NCBI GenBank assembly: GCA_913054475.1
Contig: CAJXJF010000003.1
Location: 1 to 52,540 of the forward strand
DNA from: an uncultured Nitratifractor sp.
GTDB lineage: Bacteria > Campylobacterota > Campylobacteria > Campylobacterales > Sulfurovaceae
Length of the DNA stretch: 52,540 bases
Direction: 5' to 3'
The notes beneath the pieces were generated by a model, which did not search any database, was not told the DNA's origin, and saw only the letters and a list, made by a program, of their open reading frames with translations. Every line of letters starts with the position of its first letter. The stretch's first letter is position 1. Of this stretch, positions 26,510 to 35,275 are shown one piece after another. Position numbers and translations under genes: made by a program.

Positions 26510-26881
26510 ATGAACATATACGACTACGAAATTCCCTCCGACGGTGAACTCTTCGAAACTCTCTATCGAAATTCGCAAACCGCGATTGTGCGTATTGTCA
26601 GCTCCGAAACTCCCGAAGAGAAACTATATATACAGGAAGAGGATGAGTGGGTATGTCTGCTCGAAGGTGAGGCACTGCTGGAGATAGACGGCAAGAAGCT
26701 GGAGATGAAAAGGGGAGACACTCTGCTCATACCCGCTCTTACACCTCATCGCGTCCTCAAGACTGCCGAAGGTACACTCTGGCTGGCTGTACATTGTCAA
26801 TCGGATTCGAGCAAAACGATGAAGACGGAAAATAGGCAGAATCGTAAACGAAAGAATGAAACCTCTCGACCTTCACAATAG
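26510..26881 (+). CDS. Small cupin-domain protein
   Basis: The 123-residue single-domain cupin has the two motifs EEDEWVCLLEGEALLEIDGKKLEMKRGDTLLIPA and TPHRVLKTAEGTLWLAVH. The first motif lacks the usual pair of histidines, so metal binding may rely on Glu and the later His. Members of this family range from dioxygenases to sugar binders, and the substrate here is unknown. It is translationally linked to ribE and converges on a lipoprotein gene 6 bp away. The last 20 residues are polar and probably disordered. Confidence 0.75.
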   Translation: MNIYDYEIPSDGELFETLYRNSQTAIVRIVSSETPEEKLYIQEEDEWVCLLEGEALLEIDGKKLEMKRGDTLLIPALTPHRVLKTAEGTLWLAVHCQSDSSKTMKTENRQNRKRKNETSRPSQ

Positions 26882-26887
26882 CAGCCG

Positions 26888-27349
26888 TTATAGCTCGAGT
26901 ATGAAGCTCTCTTGATAGCTCCTGCCGTCATAAAGCTCGACAAAAAGCTCTATTTCGAGCCTATCGTCATCGAGCCATCTCACAAAAGAGGCTCTCGAGC
27001 GTAGCACATCGTCACTATTGAAAGTATGTTTTCGTGCAAAACTCTTCCAGAGCCTTCGCACACGCTCTCTCCCTATTTCGACACACTCTCCATCGGCTTC
27101 GACCGTGTATATAAAGAGTGTTCCTATATTCGAGAGTAAACTCTTATACACAATGAGCTTTTTTTTCTGCGGCGAATAGTGGAGCCTACCCTCTCCCAAC
27201 TCCTTCATGTCGGCACACTCCACCCTTGCCGACTCCTCTTTTTTAACATGGACGAGCGATTTGTGCAATCCACTTTTGCAAGCTTCTACACAGCCGCCCG
27301 TACTCAATAGAGTTAGGGAGATAGATATCGACAAAAGAACCCTACTCAC
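26888..27349 (-). CDS. Putative lipoprotein
   Basis: I do not recognise the family. The 153 residues start with a lipoprotein signal, SISLTLLSTGGC, with Cys at about residue 20. The mature part is mixed and positively charged, with RRLWKSFARKHTF and a final beta-like stretch (RLEIELFVELYDGRSYQESFILEL). The ORF begins 8 nt inside the end of the lysozyme-like gene, so both are translated together. An envelope role with the lysozyme-like protein, for example as inhibitor or tether, is plausible but not shown. Confidence 0.6.
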   Translation of the reverse strand: MSRVLLSISISLTLLSTGGCVEACKSGLHKSLVHVKKEESARVECADMKELGEGRLHYSPQKKKLIVYKSLLSNIGTLFIYTVEADGECVEIGRERVRRLWKSFARKHTFNSDDVLRSRASFVRWLDDDRLEIELFVELYDGRSYQESFILEL

Positions 27350-28148
27350 CTCGGGAATCGCCTTTTAGATAGTATCCGAAGAGTTTTTTGACTGCTGCCG
27401 ATGTTTTGGGGCCAGGAATACCATCGATTCTAAGAGCCACCCCCGCAAAAGTGTTTAGAAAACGCTGAAGCCTTTTTACCTCCTCTTCGGACGAATCACT
27501 ATAAAAAAAGTACGGTTCTTTTTCGTCTGCGGCCAAAAACAGCCCTTTCTCGTCTGTAGCTGAAAGCAGGGATATCTCACCTCTTTCTTCGAGTCTTCTT
27601 AGCAGTACGGCGGCACCACACTGCTTCGATTTTGCGGTATCGGACCATGTGCCGTCGTATATATATTTACCGCAACTGTAGTGTCCCGACCATGACCAGA
27701 GGTATGGCGAGAGTACATGCTTGTGATAGAGTCTGTACCCCCAACCGTTGTATGCCTCTATCTCATAGAGTATCCTGCCCAAAGACCACTCCCCCACCCT
27801 CTCGACTCTCCTAAGCTTTAGGGCATCTATCGCACTCTCCTCCCAACTAAAGGGGGGATTTCCTCTTTTTGGTCTGCCTGCAGGCACATGGATAGTCCTC
27901 TGCTCGAGAGAGTCACCGTTGTGTAGATGTCTGTCGAAACGCATCGAGCTCTCCATATTGTGTATCACAGCTACAAAATACCATGGAATGCCAAGGGTTT
28001 CGGCGACATTCTCGTAACGCTCTTTATGCTCGAGAAGAGTGTCTGTCAAGGCATCTATCTGCGAAAAACGGGACTCTTCGTACACCATCTCTTTATAGAG
28101 CCTCTCATATTCTCTCCTTAGATTTTCACTATATACTACTTTTGCCAT
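27342..28148 (-). CDS. Lysozyme-like peptidoglycan hydrolase with binding domain
   Basis: With ATG 28148 (AGGAGGGG 8 nt upstream) the protein has 268 residues. The core VIHNMESSMRFDRHLHNGDSL near residue 62, then VPAGRP...NPPFSWEESAIDAL, matches a family of lysozyme-like hydrolases seen with peptidoglycan-binding domains. The Glu in HNMESS is the likely catalytic residue. A C-terminal region (LQRFLNTFAGVALRIDGIPGPKTSAAVKKLFG) is a peptidoglycan-binding-type repeat. There is no signal peptide, so release would need lysis, a holin or another route, as for endolysins. It may be a domesticated phage enzyme. Confidence 0.7.
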   Translation of the reverse strand: MAKVVYSENLRREYERLYKEMVYEESRFSQIDALTDTLLEHKERYENVAETLGIPWYFVAVIHNMESSMRFDRHLHNGDSLEQRTIHVPAGRPKRGNPPFSWEESAIDALKLRRVERVGEWSLGRILYEIEAYNGWGYRLYHKHVLSPYLWSWSGHYSCGKYIYDGTWSDTAKSKQCGAAVLLRRLEERGEISLLSATDEKGLFLAADEKEPYFFYSDSSEEEVKRLQRFLNTFAGVALRIDGIPGPKTSAAVKKLFGYYLKGDSRGE

Positions 28149-28253
28149 CTTCATCCCCTCCTTTCTCATTTTTCCAATCATACATCTTCCCCACTTAAAC
28201 GAACAATCGACACCATAAAATAAAAACTAACATTTCACTAACGCACAATAGTA

Positions 28254-28259
28254 TATAAT
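28254..28259 (+). promoter_or_regulatory. -10 box of DUF4214 gene
   Basis: TATAAT lies 45 bp before the ATG. The hairpin CGTTG-N7-CAACG at 28261-28277 would form at the transcript's 5' end. Confidence 0.55.
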
Positions 28260-28303
28260 TCGTTGTTTCGATCAACGGAACTAATTTATCAAAGGAGAGA
28301 AAG

Positions 28304-29266
28304 ATGGCGGAAGAGCTGAAGAAAAACGAAGAGACGCAAGATAGTCAAAACGACAATACAAATGAGGTAGAGAACAACAACGACGATACAAACAAGGCAG
28401 AAAACAGCAGCAACGATACAAACGAGGCAGAAAACAGCAGCAACGATACAAACGAGGCAGAAAACAGCAGCGACGATACGAATGGAGACAATTCCGATAT
28501 TGCACAACAGATAGCAGAGCTCTATATAGCTACATTCAACAGAGCACCAGATGAAGCTGGTCTGGACTATTGGGTAGATCGCCATAAAGATGGCATGAGT
28601 GTGGAGCAGATAGCCGAAAGCTTCTTCGATCAACCTGAGACCAAGAAGCTCTATGGTGATGATGAACTCAATACCTTCATAGATTCGGTATATGAAAATG
28701 TACTGGATAGAGCACCCGATAAGGCGGGAGCCGACTATTGGAAAGCGGAGCTTTCAAGTGGCAAAATTTCAAAACAAAAGTTCATAATAGCTATCCTAAA
28801 CGGTGCCAAAGAGCACGAAGAGGATAGAGAGCATCTCGAAAACAAGACAGGTGTAGGGATGAAGTTTGTCGAAGAGAAGCTCAACGATCCTGAATTGGCC
28901 AAACTTGTAATAGAGGACTATAAAAAAACTGGCGATGTAACTGCCGTCAAAGAGGCAATTAGCGAGTTCGCTCAAAACCACTCTCATCAGAACAAATTCG
29001 GAGATAGCGACTATAGTGAGTTCAACAAGAGTGCGCACGATTTCCATACTCAACATCTAAAAAACAGTGACGCCAAAAGCAAAGACAACCTCTCTACCGG
29101 CATCGACAATACATACAACTATGGTCATGACGATGCAAAAGACAATGGAAGTAAGTCGGAGTATTCAAAAGATGACTCCACACATGATGATGGAAACGAT
29201 AATAACGAAGTCGCACTTGTAGGAGCTCAAGAGCAAAACCATCATGAGGATATGACGGCATTCTAA
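28304..29266 (+). CDS. DUF4214-domain acidic protein with coding repeats
   Basis: The 320-residue protein opens with an Asn/Glu/Ser/Asp repeat region (about residues 16-64). Two DUF4214-type units follow: IAELYIATFNRAPDEAGLDYWVDRHKDGMSVEQIAESF, and FIDSVYENVLDRAPDKAGADYWKAELSSGKISKQKFI. The C-terminal third is rich in D, N, S and H. DUF4214 is common in large secreted or S-layer-like proteins of the RTX type. There is no N-terminal signal, so type I secretion is the likely route, but no RTX nonapeptides are visible. It has its own promoter and a strong terminator, and runs divergently from the lysozyme-like gene. Confidence 0.75.
   Translation: MAEELKKNEETQDSQNDNTNEVENNNDDTNKAENSSNDTNEAENSSNDTNEAENSSDDTNGDNSDIAQQIAELYIATFNRAPDEAGLDYWVDRHKDGMSVEQIAESFFDQPETKKLYGDDELNTFIDSVYENVLDRAPDKAGADYWKAELSSGKISKQKFIIAILNGAKEHEEDREHLENKTGVGMKFVEEKLNDPELAKLVIEDYKKTGDVTAVKEAISEFAQNHSHQNKFGDSDYSEFNKSAHDFHTQHLKNSDAKSKDNLSTGIDNTYNYGHDDAKDNGSKSEYSKDDSTHDDGNDNNEVALVGAQEQNHHEDMTAF
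28351..28485 (+). repeat. 30-bp in-frame coding minisatellite, about 4.5 copies
   Basis: Units of 30 bp start at 28351, 28381, 28411 and 28441, plus a half unit at 28471. The units at 28411 and 28441 are identical (CAACGATACAAACGAGGCAG, then AAAACAGCAG). Each encodes about ten residues such as NDTNEAENSS. Copy-number change would keep the frame. Confidence 0.9.
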
Positions 29267-29286
29267 TCTACCCGATACTCCTTGTT

Positions 29287-29308
29287 TGGCGGCCTTTGCC
29301 GCCATTTT
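29287..29308 (+). terminator. Rho-independent terminator of DUF4214 gene
   Basis: TGGCGGC-CTTT-GCCGCCA forms a perfect 7-bp stem followed by TTTT, 20 bp after the stop codon. Confidence 0.85.
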
Positions 29309-29373
29309 CACAAACAAATGCTTTTTCCCGATAAGTTACACTATAAAAGATACTACCCAATGCCGGAGAGAAG

Positions 29374-30666
29374 ATGAACAAAGAGATACTTCGCCTGGCC
29401 ATCCCCAATATAGTCTCCAATATCTCCATTCCTCTTCTAAGTTCGGTGGATACCGCTCTCATGGGGCATATATCCCCATCCCATCTCGCCGCTTTGGGGA
29501 TAGGGGGTATGATATTCATGTTTCTCTACAGCAGTTTTGCTTTTCTCAGGATGGGCACCACCGGTATGACCGCCCAGGCATATGGTGCATCCGACTTCGA
29601 AACACTCTCCAACACACTCTATCGAGCCATTTTTCTGGCACTTGCTATTTCGCTACTTCTGCTGCTTCTGCATCGGCCTCTCTTTCTATCAGCCGCCTAC
29701 CTGATGAATATAGAGAGCGGATATTACGAACTTGCACAGAGATATTTCGATATAAGAATACTCACGGCACCCGCGGTGATGATACTCTATGTCATGACGG
29801 GTTTCTTCTTCGGGATGCAAAACTCGGCCTATCCTCTCTATATCACGCTGCTTCTGAATATAGTCAATATCGTAGCCAGTCTCTTTATGGTCAGAGTGTT
29901 GGCAATGGGTATCGAGGGGGCCGCATGGGGAACGGTGATAGCCCAATATTCGGCAATGGCGACTGCACTTGTGCTTCTTGGCAGATATGCAAAGAGGCTC
30001 CACGGCGCAAGAAGAGGCGCCATATTCGCGAAAAGTTCTCTCGCACACTTCTTCCATATAAACAGAAATATCTTCATCCGTACTCTCGCCCTCACCTTCT
30101 CTCTCGCCTTTTTCTATGCGCAAGCGGCCAAATATGGCGAAGAGACTCTCTCCGTGATGGTCATCCTGCTGCAGTTCATGATATGGATGAGCTTCGCGAT
30201 AGACGGCTTCGCAAATGCCGCAGAGAGTATCACCGGCAGATATTTCGGTGCCACTGAGAGAGAGAATTTCTACAAAGCGGTCAGACTCTCCATGCTATGG
30301 GGAGCCTCTCTGGCCCTGCTCTTCTCTCTCTTCTACCACTTCTGCGGTAGCTTTATAGTGACGATATATACTTCGGACAAGGCGATAATAGAGAGTACCA
30401 CTCCTCTTCTGCCACTGACCGCCCTGCTTCCACTGCTGGCCTTTCCCGCCTTCATATATGACGGCATATTCATAGGCATGACAGCCGTCAAAGCGATGAG
30501 AGATGCGGTACTTCTCTCCATGTTTCTCTATATGGCTCTTTTCTATCTGCTGGAGAGTTTTATGGATGCACGATACGCATTGTGGATATCTTTCGTCTCC
30601 TTTTTTCTCTTCCGGGGGCTTGTACAGAATAGACTCTTTCGCAGTAGAGGAATCAATCTACGATGA
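29374..30666 (+). CDS. MATE-family multidrug/Na+ (or H+) antiporter
   Basis: The 430-residue protein has about twelve hydrophobic helices. It begins MNKEILRLAIPNIVSNISIPLLSSVDTALMGHIS, the typical MATE entry with an Asp in helix 1 (SVDTALMGH). The second half repeats the fold with WMSFAIDGFANAAESITGRYFGA, again the conserved DGFA-AES-G-Y-GA motif. It uses an ion gradient to export drugs or metabolites. GGAGAAG precedes the ATG. The DUF4214 terminator just upstream isolates it from that gene. Confidence 0.92.
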   Translation: MNKEILRLAIPNIVSNISIPLLSSVDTALMGHISPSHLAALGIGGMIFMFLYSSFAFLRMGTTGMTAQAYGASDFETLSNTLYRAIFLALAISLLLLLLHRPLFLSAAYLMNIESGYYELAQRYFDIRILTAPAVMILYVMTGFFFGMQNSAYPLYITLLLNIVNIVASLFMVRVLAMGIEGAAWGTVIAQYSAMATALVLLGRYAKRLHGARRGAIFAKSSLAHFFHINRNIFIRTLALTFSLAFFYAQAAKYGEETLSVMVILLQFMIWMSFAIDGFANAAESITGRYFGATERENFYKAVRLSMLWGASLALLFSLFYHFCGSFIVTIYTSDKAIIESTTPLLPLTALLPLLAFPAFIYDGIFIGMTAVKAMRDAVLLSMFLYMALFYLLESFMDARYALWISFVSFFLFRGLVQNRLFRSRGINLR

Positions 30667-30683
30667 GGTGAACTTTCTTATGC

Positions 30684-30689
30684 TAAAAT
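30684..30689 (+). promoter_or_regulatory. Candidate -10 box of mogA
   Basis: TAAAAT lies 45 bp before the mogA ATG, between the MATE stop and mogA. Confidence 0.4.
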
Positions 30690-30734
30690 AGCTTTCGACA
30701 AGAAAAACGGAGAAACCTTCCAAAGGAGCAGGCA

Positions 30735-31268
30735 ATGGATATCATAAGAGTGGGAGTACTTACCACAAGCGACAGAGCGAGCGAGGGTATATATGACGAT
30801 ATATCCGGAAAAGCCATCATGGAGAGACTCGAAGAGTATCTGCAAAACGAGATAGAGTTCATCTACCGCTGTATTCCGGATGAACAGAGCACGATAGAAG
30901 AGACTCTTCTCGAGCTTGCAAGAGACAAGAAGTGCGATCTGATCGTGACCACCGGCGGAACAGGACCGGCCGAGAGGGATGTCACCGTGGATGCCACCCT
31001 CAAAGTCTGCCACAAGATACTGCCCGGTTTCGGGGAGTTGATGAGAAGCGTGAGTCTGCAGTATGTACCCACTGCCATACTCTCGAGACAGACAGCCGGT
31101 ATCTGCACCAATTCACTGATAGTCAATCTCCCGGGCAAGCCGAAATCCATCAGAGAGTGTCTCGATGCGGTCTTTCCCGCCATTCCCTACTGTATAGACC
31201 TCATAGGAGGGAACTATATGGAGGTGGACGAGAGTGTAATCGAGGCTTTCAGACCCAAACAGAGTTAG
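30735..31268 (+). CDS. mogA: Molybdopterin adenylyltransferase
   Basis: MogA adenylates molybdopterin before molybdate insertion in molybdenum-cofactor synthesis. The 177 residues show VGVLTTSDRASEGIYDDISG at the start, the loop VTTGGTGPAERDVTVDAT near residue 75, and INLPGKP-like NSLIVNLPGKPKSIRECLDAVFPAIPYCIDLIGG. AAAGGAG precedes the ATG. Presence implies molybdoenzymes such as nitrate or formate-linked oxidoreductases in this organism. A small unknown gene follows after 9 nt. Confidence 0.94.
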   Translation: MDIIRVGVLTTSDRASEGIYDDISGKAIMERLEEYLQNEIEFIYRCIPDEQSTIEETLLELARDKKCDLIVTTGGTGPAERDVTVDATLKVCHKILPGFGELMRSVSLQYVPTAILSRQTAGICTNSLIVNLPGKPKSIRECLDAVFPAIPYCIDLIGGNYMEVDESVIEAFRPKQS

Positions 31269-31277
31269 AGAGTGACG

Positions 31278-31505
31278 ATGAATATAGAATTTATAGAGAG
31301 CAGATTCGAAGAGATTTACAAGGAGCTGGAGAAAGAGGTGATGGAGATTCTCTCCGATATGAGTCTCGACAAGAGAGAGACCAATCTGAGAATGAAACCT
31401 CTAAGCTCCACCAAAAAGATACTCGAAAATGCCATAGACAGCATAAAGACGGTGCAGGAACTCGCACTCAGAGAGCTCGACGAGAGCGATAATATCGGAA
31501 AATAG
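31278..31505 (+). CDS. Small helical protein of unknown function
   Basis: The 75-residue protein is highly charged and predicted to be helical (FIESRFEEIYKELEKEVMEILSDM, then LSSTKKILENAIDSIKTVQELALRELDES). It lacks the conserved pattern of exonuclease VII small subunit, so I do not call it XseB. I choose the ATG at 31278 over the GTG two codons earlier. It lies between mogA and serB with short gaps, so it belongs to their transcript. Confidence 0.55.
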   Translation: MNIEFIESRFEEIYKELEKEVMEILSDMSLDKRETNLRMKPLSSTKKILENAIDSIKTVQELALRELDESDNIGK

Positions 31506-31534
31506 AAAAATATGATAAAAGGGAATGAGAGAGG

Positions 31535-32161
31535 ATGATAAGACTTGCCGTATTCGATTTCGACTCTACACTGATGGATGGGGAGACGATAGATTTTCTC
31601 GCCGCCGAACTGGGACTGGAGAGAGAGGTGGCCGCCATTACCGAACAGGCTATGCAGGGGAGAGTGGATTTCTTCAAATCTCTTCAGGCGCGTGTGGCAC
31701 TGCTGGAGGGTCTGCAGATGCAAAAAGTGGACGAAATCTGCCACTCCCTTCCACTGATGCCGGGAGCGAAAGAGACTGTGGCGGAATTGAAAAAGAGAGA
31801 TATCCGCGTCGTGTGCTTTTCGGGCGGATTCAGAAACGCCACCTCCCATGCGGCCGGGATTCTCGGACTCGATGCCGACTTTTCCAACATACTGCACGAG
31901 GACGAAGGTATTCTCACCGGAAAGGTTGGAGGAGAGATGATGTTTTCCGACTCGAAAGGGCAGATGCTCGAAAGATTACAGTCGCTCCTGCGCATAAAGC
32001 CGGAAGAGACGCTCGTCGTGGGTGACGGTGCCAACGACCTGAGCATGTTCGAATATGCCGCTACGAGAGTGGCCTTCTGCGCCAAAGATATACTCAAAAA
32101 AGCCGCCACCCACATCGTGGATGAAAAAGACCTCAGACATATTCCGGATATAGTCCTGTAA
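31535..32161 (+). CDS. serB: Phosphoserine phosphatase
   Basis: SerB catalyses the last step of serine biosynthesis. The 208 residues carry HAD motif I DFDSTLMDGETIDFLAAELG, typical for SerB with Glu after the loop. Motif II is VVCFSGGF, motif III is the Lys in SDSKGQML, and motif IV is VVGDGANDLSMF. No regulatory ACT domain is present, as in the shorter bacterial SerB type. The ATG is preceded by GAGAGGATG. The ABC exporter starts 13 nt after its stop. Confidence 0.93.
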   Translation: MIRLAVFDFDSTLMDGETIDFLAAELGLEREVAAITEQAMQGRVDFFKSLQARVALLEGLQMQKVDEICHSLPLMPGAKETVAELKKRDIRVVCFSGGFRNATSHAAGILGLDADFSNILHEDEGILTGKVGGEMMFSDSKGQMLERLQSLLRIKPEETLVVGDGANDLSMFEYAATRVAFCAKDILKKAATHIVDEKDLRHIPDIVL

Positions 32162-32174
32162 AGAGGAGAGCGAT

Positions 32175-33932
32175 TTGAAATGTAGAATCTCCTCTTTGTT
32201 GCGCAGTGCGCTCTCTTACAAAGAGGCTATAATCAAGGGAAATCTCGCCGCCGTGGCCGCCACCGTACTCACCGTACTCATCCCACTCTTCATACCCATG
32301 CTCGTGGATGAACTCATTCTGCACAGAAGCGACACCCTCACCGGCTGGGTGGCGCAGCACATAGCCCCAATGAGTGTAAGCGGCTATCTCGCCTTTTTCC
32401 TTCTGCTGGTACTGATACTCAGGGGATTGGGCTTTCTCTTCAATGTCTATCAGGTGCGTACCTTCACATCGGTATCCAAGGATATGGCTTACAAAATAAG
32501 GAAATCGGCGCTCGAGCATCTGCGCAGAGTCTCTCTCGCAGAGTATGAAACCTCATCTCCGGGAGCGGTGGCCTCCAGACTGGTAACCGATATCGATACG
32601 ATAGACGCTTTTATCGGTACGACCGTGAGCAAACTCGTAATATCCATACTTACACTCTTCTTCAGTGCCATCGTACTGCTTCTGATAAACTGGAAACTGG
32701 CTCTCTTCATATTGCTGACCAATCCGGCAGTGGTATATTTCACCGCAAGACTCGCCAGAAATGTCGGAAAGCTCAAGAGAGAACACAACAGGGCGGTAGA
32801 GGCATTTCAGTCGAGTCTTACGGATACCTTGGAGCTTTTCCACCAAATCAGGGCTTCCGACAAGGAGAGTTACTTTTTCGACAGGATAGAGGAGAAGGCA
32901 CTCTCGCTGAGAGAGCGCTCGATAGATTTCACATATAGAAGCGACAAAGCCATAAGGCTATCTTTTCTCGTCTTTCTCGGAGGTTACGAACTTTTTCGCT
33001 CCGTCAGTATCTATTTCGCCGTATATGGTGATCTGAGCGTAGGGCTGATGCTGGCCGTATTCGGATATCTCTGGATAATGATGACTCCGACACAGGATAT
33101 CATCAATTTCCAGTATGCGCTGAGCTCGGCGAGGGCCGCTTGCGGCAGAGTCGAGAAGATATTCGCAATGGAAAGAGAAAAGTTCGTCGATAACGGCAAA
33201 AACCCCTTCGAAAAAGGCTCCTGCGCCTCCATCGTCGCCAAAGGTCTCTCTTTCTCCTATAGCGAAGGCAAAAGGGTGCTCGAAGATATCGAGCTGGAGA
33301 TAGAGGCCGGTTCGAAAGTGGCTATCGTGGGCCCCAGCGGAAGCGGCAAAACCACGCTCTCGAACATTCTGGCGGGATTCTACCCCCTCAGTGAAGGGAA
33401 ACTCTTCTACAACGGTGTACAGAGCAGGGAGATATCGCCGGCCACGATACGGGCCAACTCTCATATGATATTGCAAAATCCCAGACTCTTCAACGACACT
33501 CTGCGCTTCAATCTCACCCTCGGAGAGGATATATCCGAAGAGAAGATAGCCTATGCCCTGCGTACAGCGCAGTTGGAAGAGGTGGTACAAAACATGAGCG
33601 AAGGGCTCGATACGGTAGTGGGCAGAGACGGTGTGAGACTCAGCGGCGGGCAGAGGCAGAGAGTGGCCATCGCCAGAATGCTGCTGAAAGACCCCAAAAT
33701 AGTGATTCTCGACGAATCCACCTCGGCACTCGATGTTCACACCGAAACACGACTCTTCGCCAGATTGTGGGACTATCTGCAGGATAAAACCGTCATCACC
33801 ATAGCACACAGGCTCAGTACGATAGAGAAGGCCGAATGGATATTCGTACTCGAAGAGGGCAAGGTGGTCGATAGAGGCAGACCTCGGGATTTGATGAAGA
33901 AAGAGGAGGGATATTTCGCCGGAATGATATAA
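32175..33932 (+). CDS. ABC-type exporter (fused membrane and ATPase domains)
   Basis: The 585-residue half-transporter has about six membrane helices (residues 1-310). The ATPase follows: Walker A VGPSGSGKTTL near 385, signature LSGGQRQRVAIAR near 487 and Walker B VILDESTSAL. It starts with TTG at 32175 because GAGGAGAG lies at the right distance and there is no better ATG. It belongs to the lipid/multidrug/peptide exporter class (MsbA/LmrA-like). The substrate is unknown. It is probably in the mogA-serB transcript, with envC convergent. Confidence 0.9.
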   Translation: MKCRISSLLRSALSYKEAIIKGNLAAVAATVLTVLIPLFIPMLVDELILHRSDTLTGWVAQHIAPMSVSGYLAFFLLLVLILRGLGFLFNVYQVRTFTSVSKDMAYKIRKSALEHLRRVSLAEYETSSPGAVASRLVTDIDTIDAFIGTTVSKLVISILTLFFSAIVLLLINWKLALFILLTNPAVVYFTARLARNVGKLKREHNRAVEAFQSSLTDTLELFHQIRASDKESYFFDRIEEKALSLRERSIDFTYRSDKAIRLSFLVFLGGYELFRSVSIYFAVYGDLSVGLMLAVFGYLWIMMTPTQDIINFQYALSSARAACGRVEKIFAMEREKFVDNGKNPFEKGSCASIVAKGLSFSYSEGKRVLEDIELEIEAGSKVAIVGPSGSGKTTLSNILAGFYPLSEGKLFYNGVQSREISPATIRANSHMILQNPRLFNDTLRFNLTLGEDISEEKIAYALRTAQLEEVVQNMSEGLDTVVGRDGVRLSGGQRQRVAIARMLLKDPKIVILDESTSALDVHTETRLFARLWDYLQDKTVITIAHRLSTIEKAEWIFVLEEGKVVDRGRPRDLMKKEEGYFAGMI

Positions 33933-33955
33933 GCCTGCCTAAATCGATATCCCTT

Positions 33956-35275
33956 CTAAAGTCGTATGAGTTTGAGAGGGTCTATATATTTGGACTCTTT
34001 CGTCGCTTCGAATATCAGTTTGCTCTTGATTTTTCCGATAACCGCACCCTTTTTGACTCTGCTTCCGCTCTTGAGGCCTGGAGCAGTTTTGGAAAGTCCG
34101 GCATAGACTGTATGAAGTCTGTTTCCGTGAGCTACGACGACCACTTTGCCCAACATACTGTTTTGTCCTATATAGACCACTTTGCCATTGAGTACATTTC
34201 TCACTTTTGAAAACGGAGCGGGTGCCTTTAGTGTAACGGATTCGTTGAAGATCTTGATTTTGTATATAGGATCTATATAGGTTCCGAACTTCTTGACCAC
34301 TATCGCCCTAGAGATTGGAGAGATAGTTCTCGGGCCGGTATAGTCGTATATCTTGTTTTTATGATATGAGGAGCCGTAGCGTTTGACCTTGCTACTCTCG
34401 GCTTTGAGAGTTACGGCACTATAGTCGGCTTCACGCCCCTCGGCTATTGCCTTTTTTCTCTCCTCCTCTCTCTCTTTGCGCAATTTGGCAAGCTTTGCGG
34501 CTCTTCTCCTCAACTCCTCCTGTCTTTCGACCTCTCTGCGTTTAGCCTCCTCTATCTCCTCTTTTCTTAGAATATTGAGCTTGGCCAGAGTCAATCTGAG
34601 CATATTCTGTCTTGTTATGAGGGCCTTTAGTTTCCTCTTGTACTGCTTCTCCTGCTCGCCAAGATGTGATAGAAGCTTCTTCTTCTCTTTCTTCTTTTTA
34701 TTGTAGAGCTTTCTTTTTCTCTCTATTTCGGCTATATTTTTTTTCAGAGCGTTTCTCTCCACACTCATTCTGCTCTTTTCGAGGCGGCTTGTATCTATAC
34801 TCTTTTTGAGGGCTTTGAGGCTCTTTTTGTTCTCTCTTTTGTATATCTCGTAAGCCTCCTTGAGTATCACGCTCTTCTCACTCTTTCTGTGCATACTATC
34901 CATAGCCGCTATAACCGAAAATTGCTCCGTCAGAAGCTGTATGAATCTGTTGTATCTACTCTTTATCTTCTTATCCAGATCCGATATTTCACTATCGAGC
35001 TCCATTACTCTATTTCTGGCAGTGCCATATCTGCTCTCGTTCCTCTTCTTCTCTCTCTCCAATCTATCGAGTATCTTCTCTATGGAGGCATACTCTCTCT
35101 CCATCTTCCTGATGGAGTCGGCTATTTTGGCGAGCTGGCTATTCATCTCCTTTTTCATCTTTTCCGTCGATTCGATATTGTGTCTCGAGCTCTCGATCTT
35201 CTTTGCAATCTGAGAAGCTTCGGACTCGGAGAGAAGCAATACACAAAGCGACAATACGCCAAGCAGACTTTTCAC
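33956..35275 (-). CDS. envC: EnvC-like activator of cell-wall amidases
   Basis: The 439-residue exported protein has a signal peptide, a long coiled coil (about 20-275) and a C-terminal LytM/M23-type domain (VVVVAHGNRLHTVYAGLS...). The family's catalytic histidines are incomplete: the usual final H-x-H is replaced by LIFEA. As in E. coli EnvC, it would activate amidases and not cut peptidoglycan itself. It is the last gene of trmB-ftsE-ftsX-envC. Its ATG overlaps the ftsX stop by 4 nt, which fits EnvC being driven by FtsEX. Confidence 0.85.
   Translation of the reverse strand: MKSLLGVLSLCVLLLSESEASQIAKKIESSRHNIESTEKMKKEMNSQLAKIADSIRKMEREYASIEKILDRLEREKKRNESRYGTARNRVMELDSEISDLDKKIKSRYNRFIQLLTEQFSVIAAMDSMHRKSEKSVILKEAYEIYKRENKKSLKALKKSIDTSRLEKSRMSVERNALKKNIAEIERKRKLYNKKKKEKKKLLSHLGEQEKQYKRKLKALITRQNMLRLTLAKLNILRKEEIEEAKRREVERQEELRRRAAKLAKLRKEREEERKKAIAEGREADYSAVTLKAESSKVKRYGSSYHKNKIYDYTGPRTISPISRAIVVKKFGTYIDPIYKIKIFNESVTLKAPAPFSKVRNVLNGKVVYIGQNSMLGKVVVVAHGNRLHTVYAGLSKTAPGLKSGSRVKKGAVIGKIKSKLIFEATKESKYIDPLKLIRL

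Noticed and set aside
28351-28485. CRISPR-like array
   Set aside because: The 30-bp units are directly adjacent without spacers, and they are in frame inside a gene.
29286-30257. Plus-strand 323-residue ORF
   Set aside because: It is a frame shadow of the MATE gene: the MATE frame has the helices, the start site and the family motifs.
31278-31505. Exonuclease VII small subunit (XseB)
   Set aside because: Size is similar and the protein is helical, but the conserved FEEALxxLExIVxxLExG pattern is absent.
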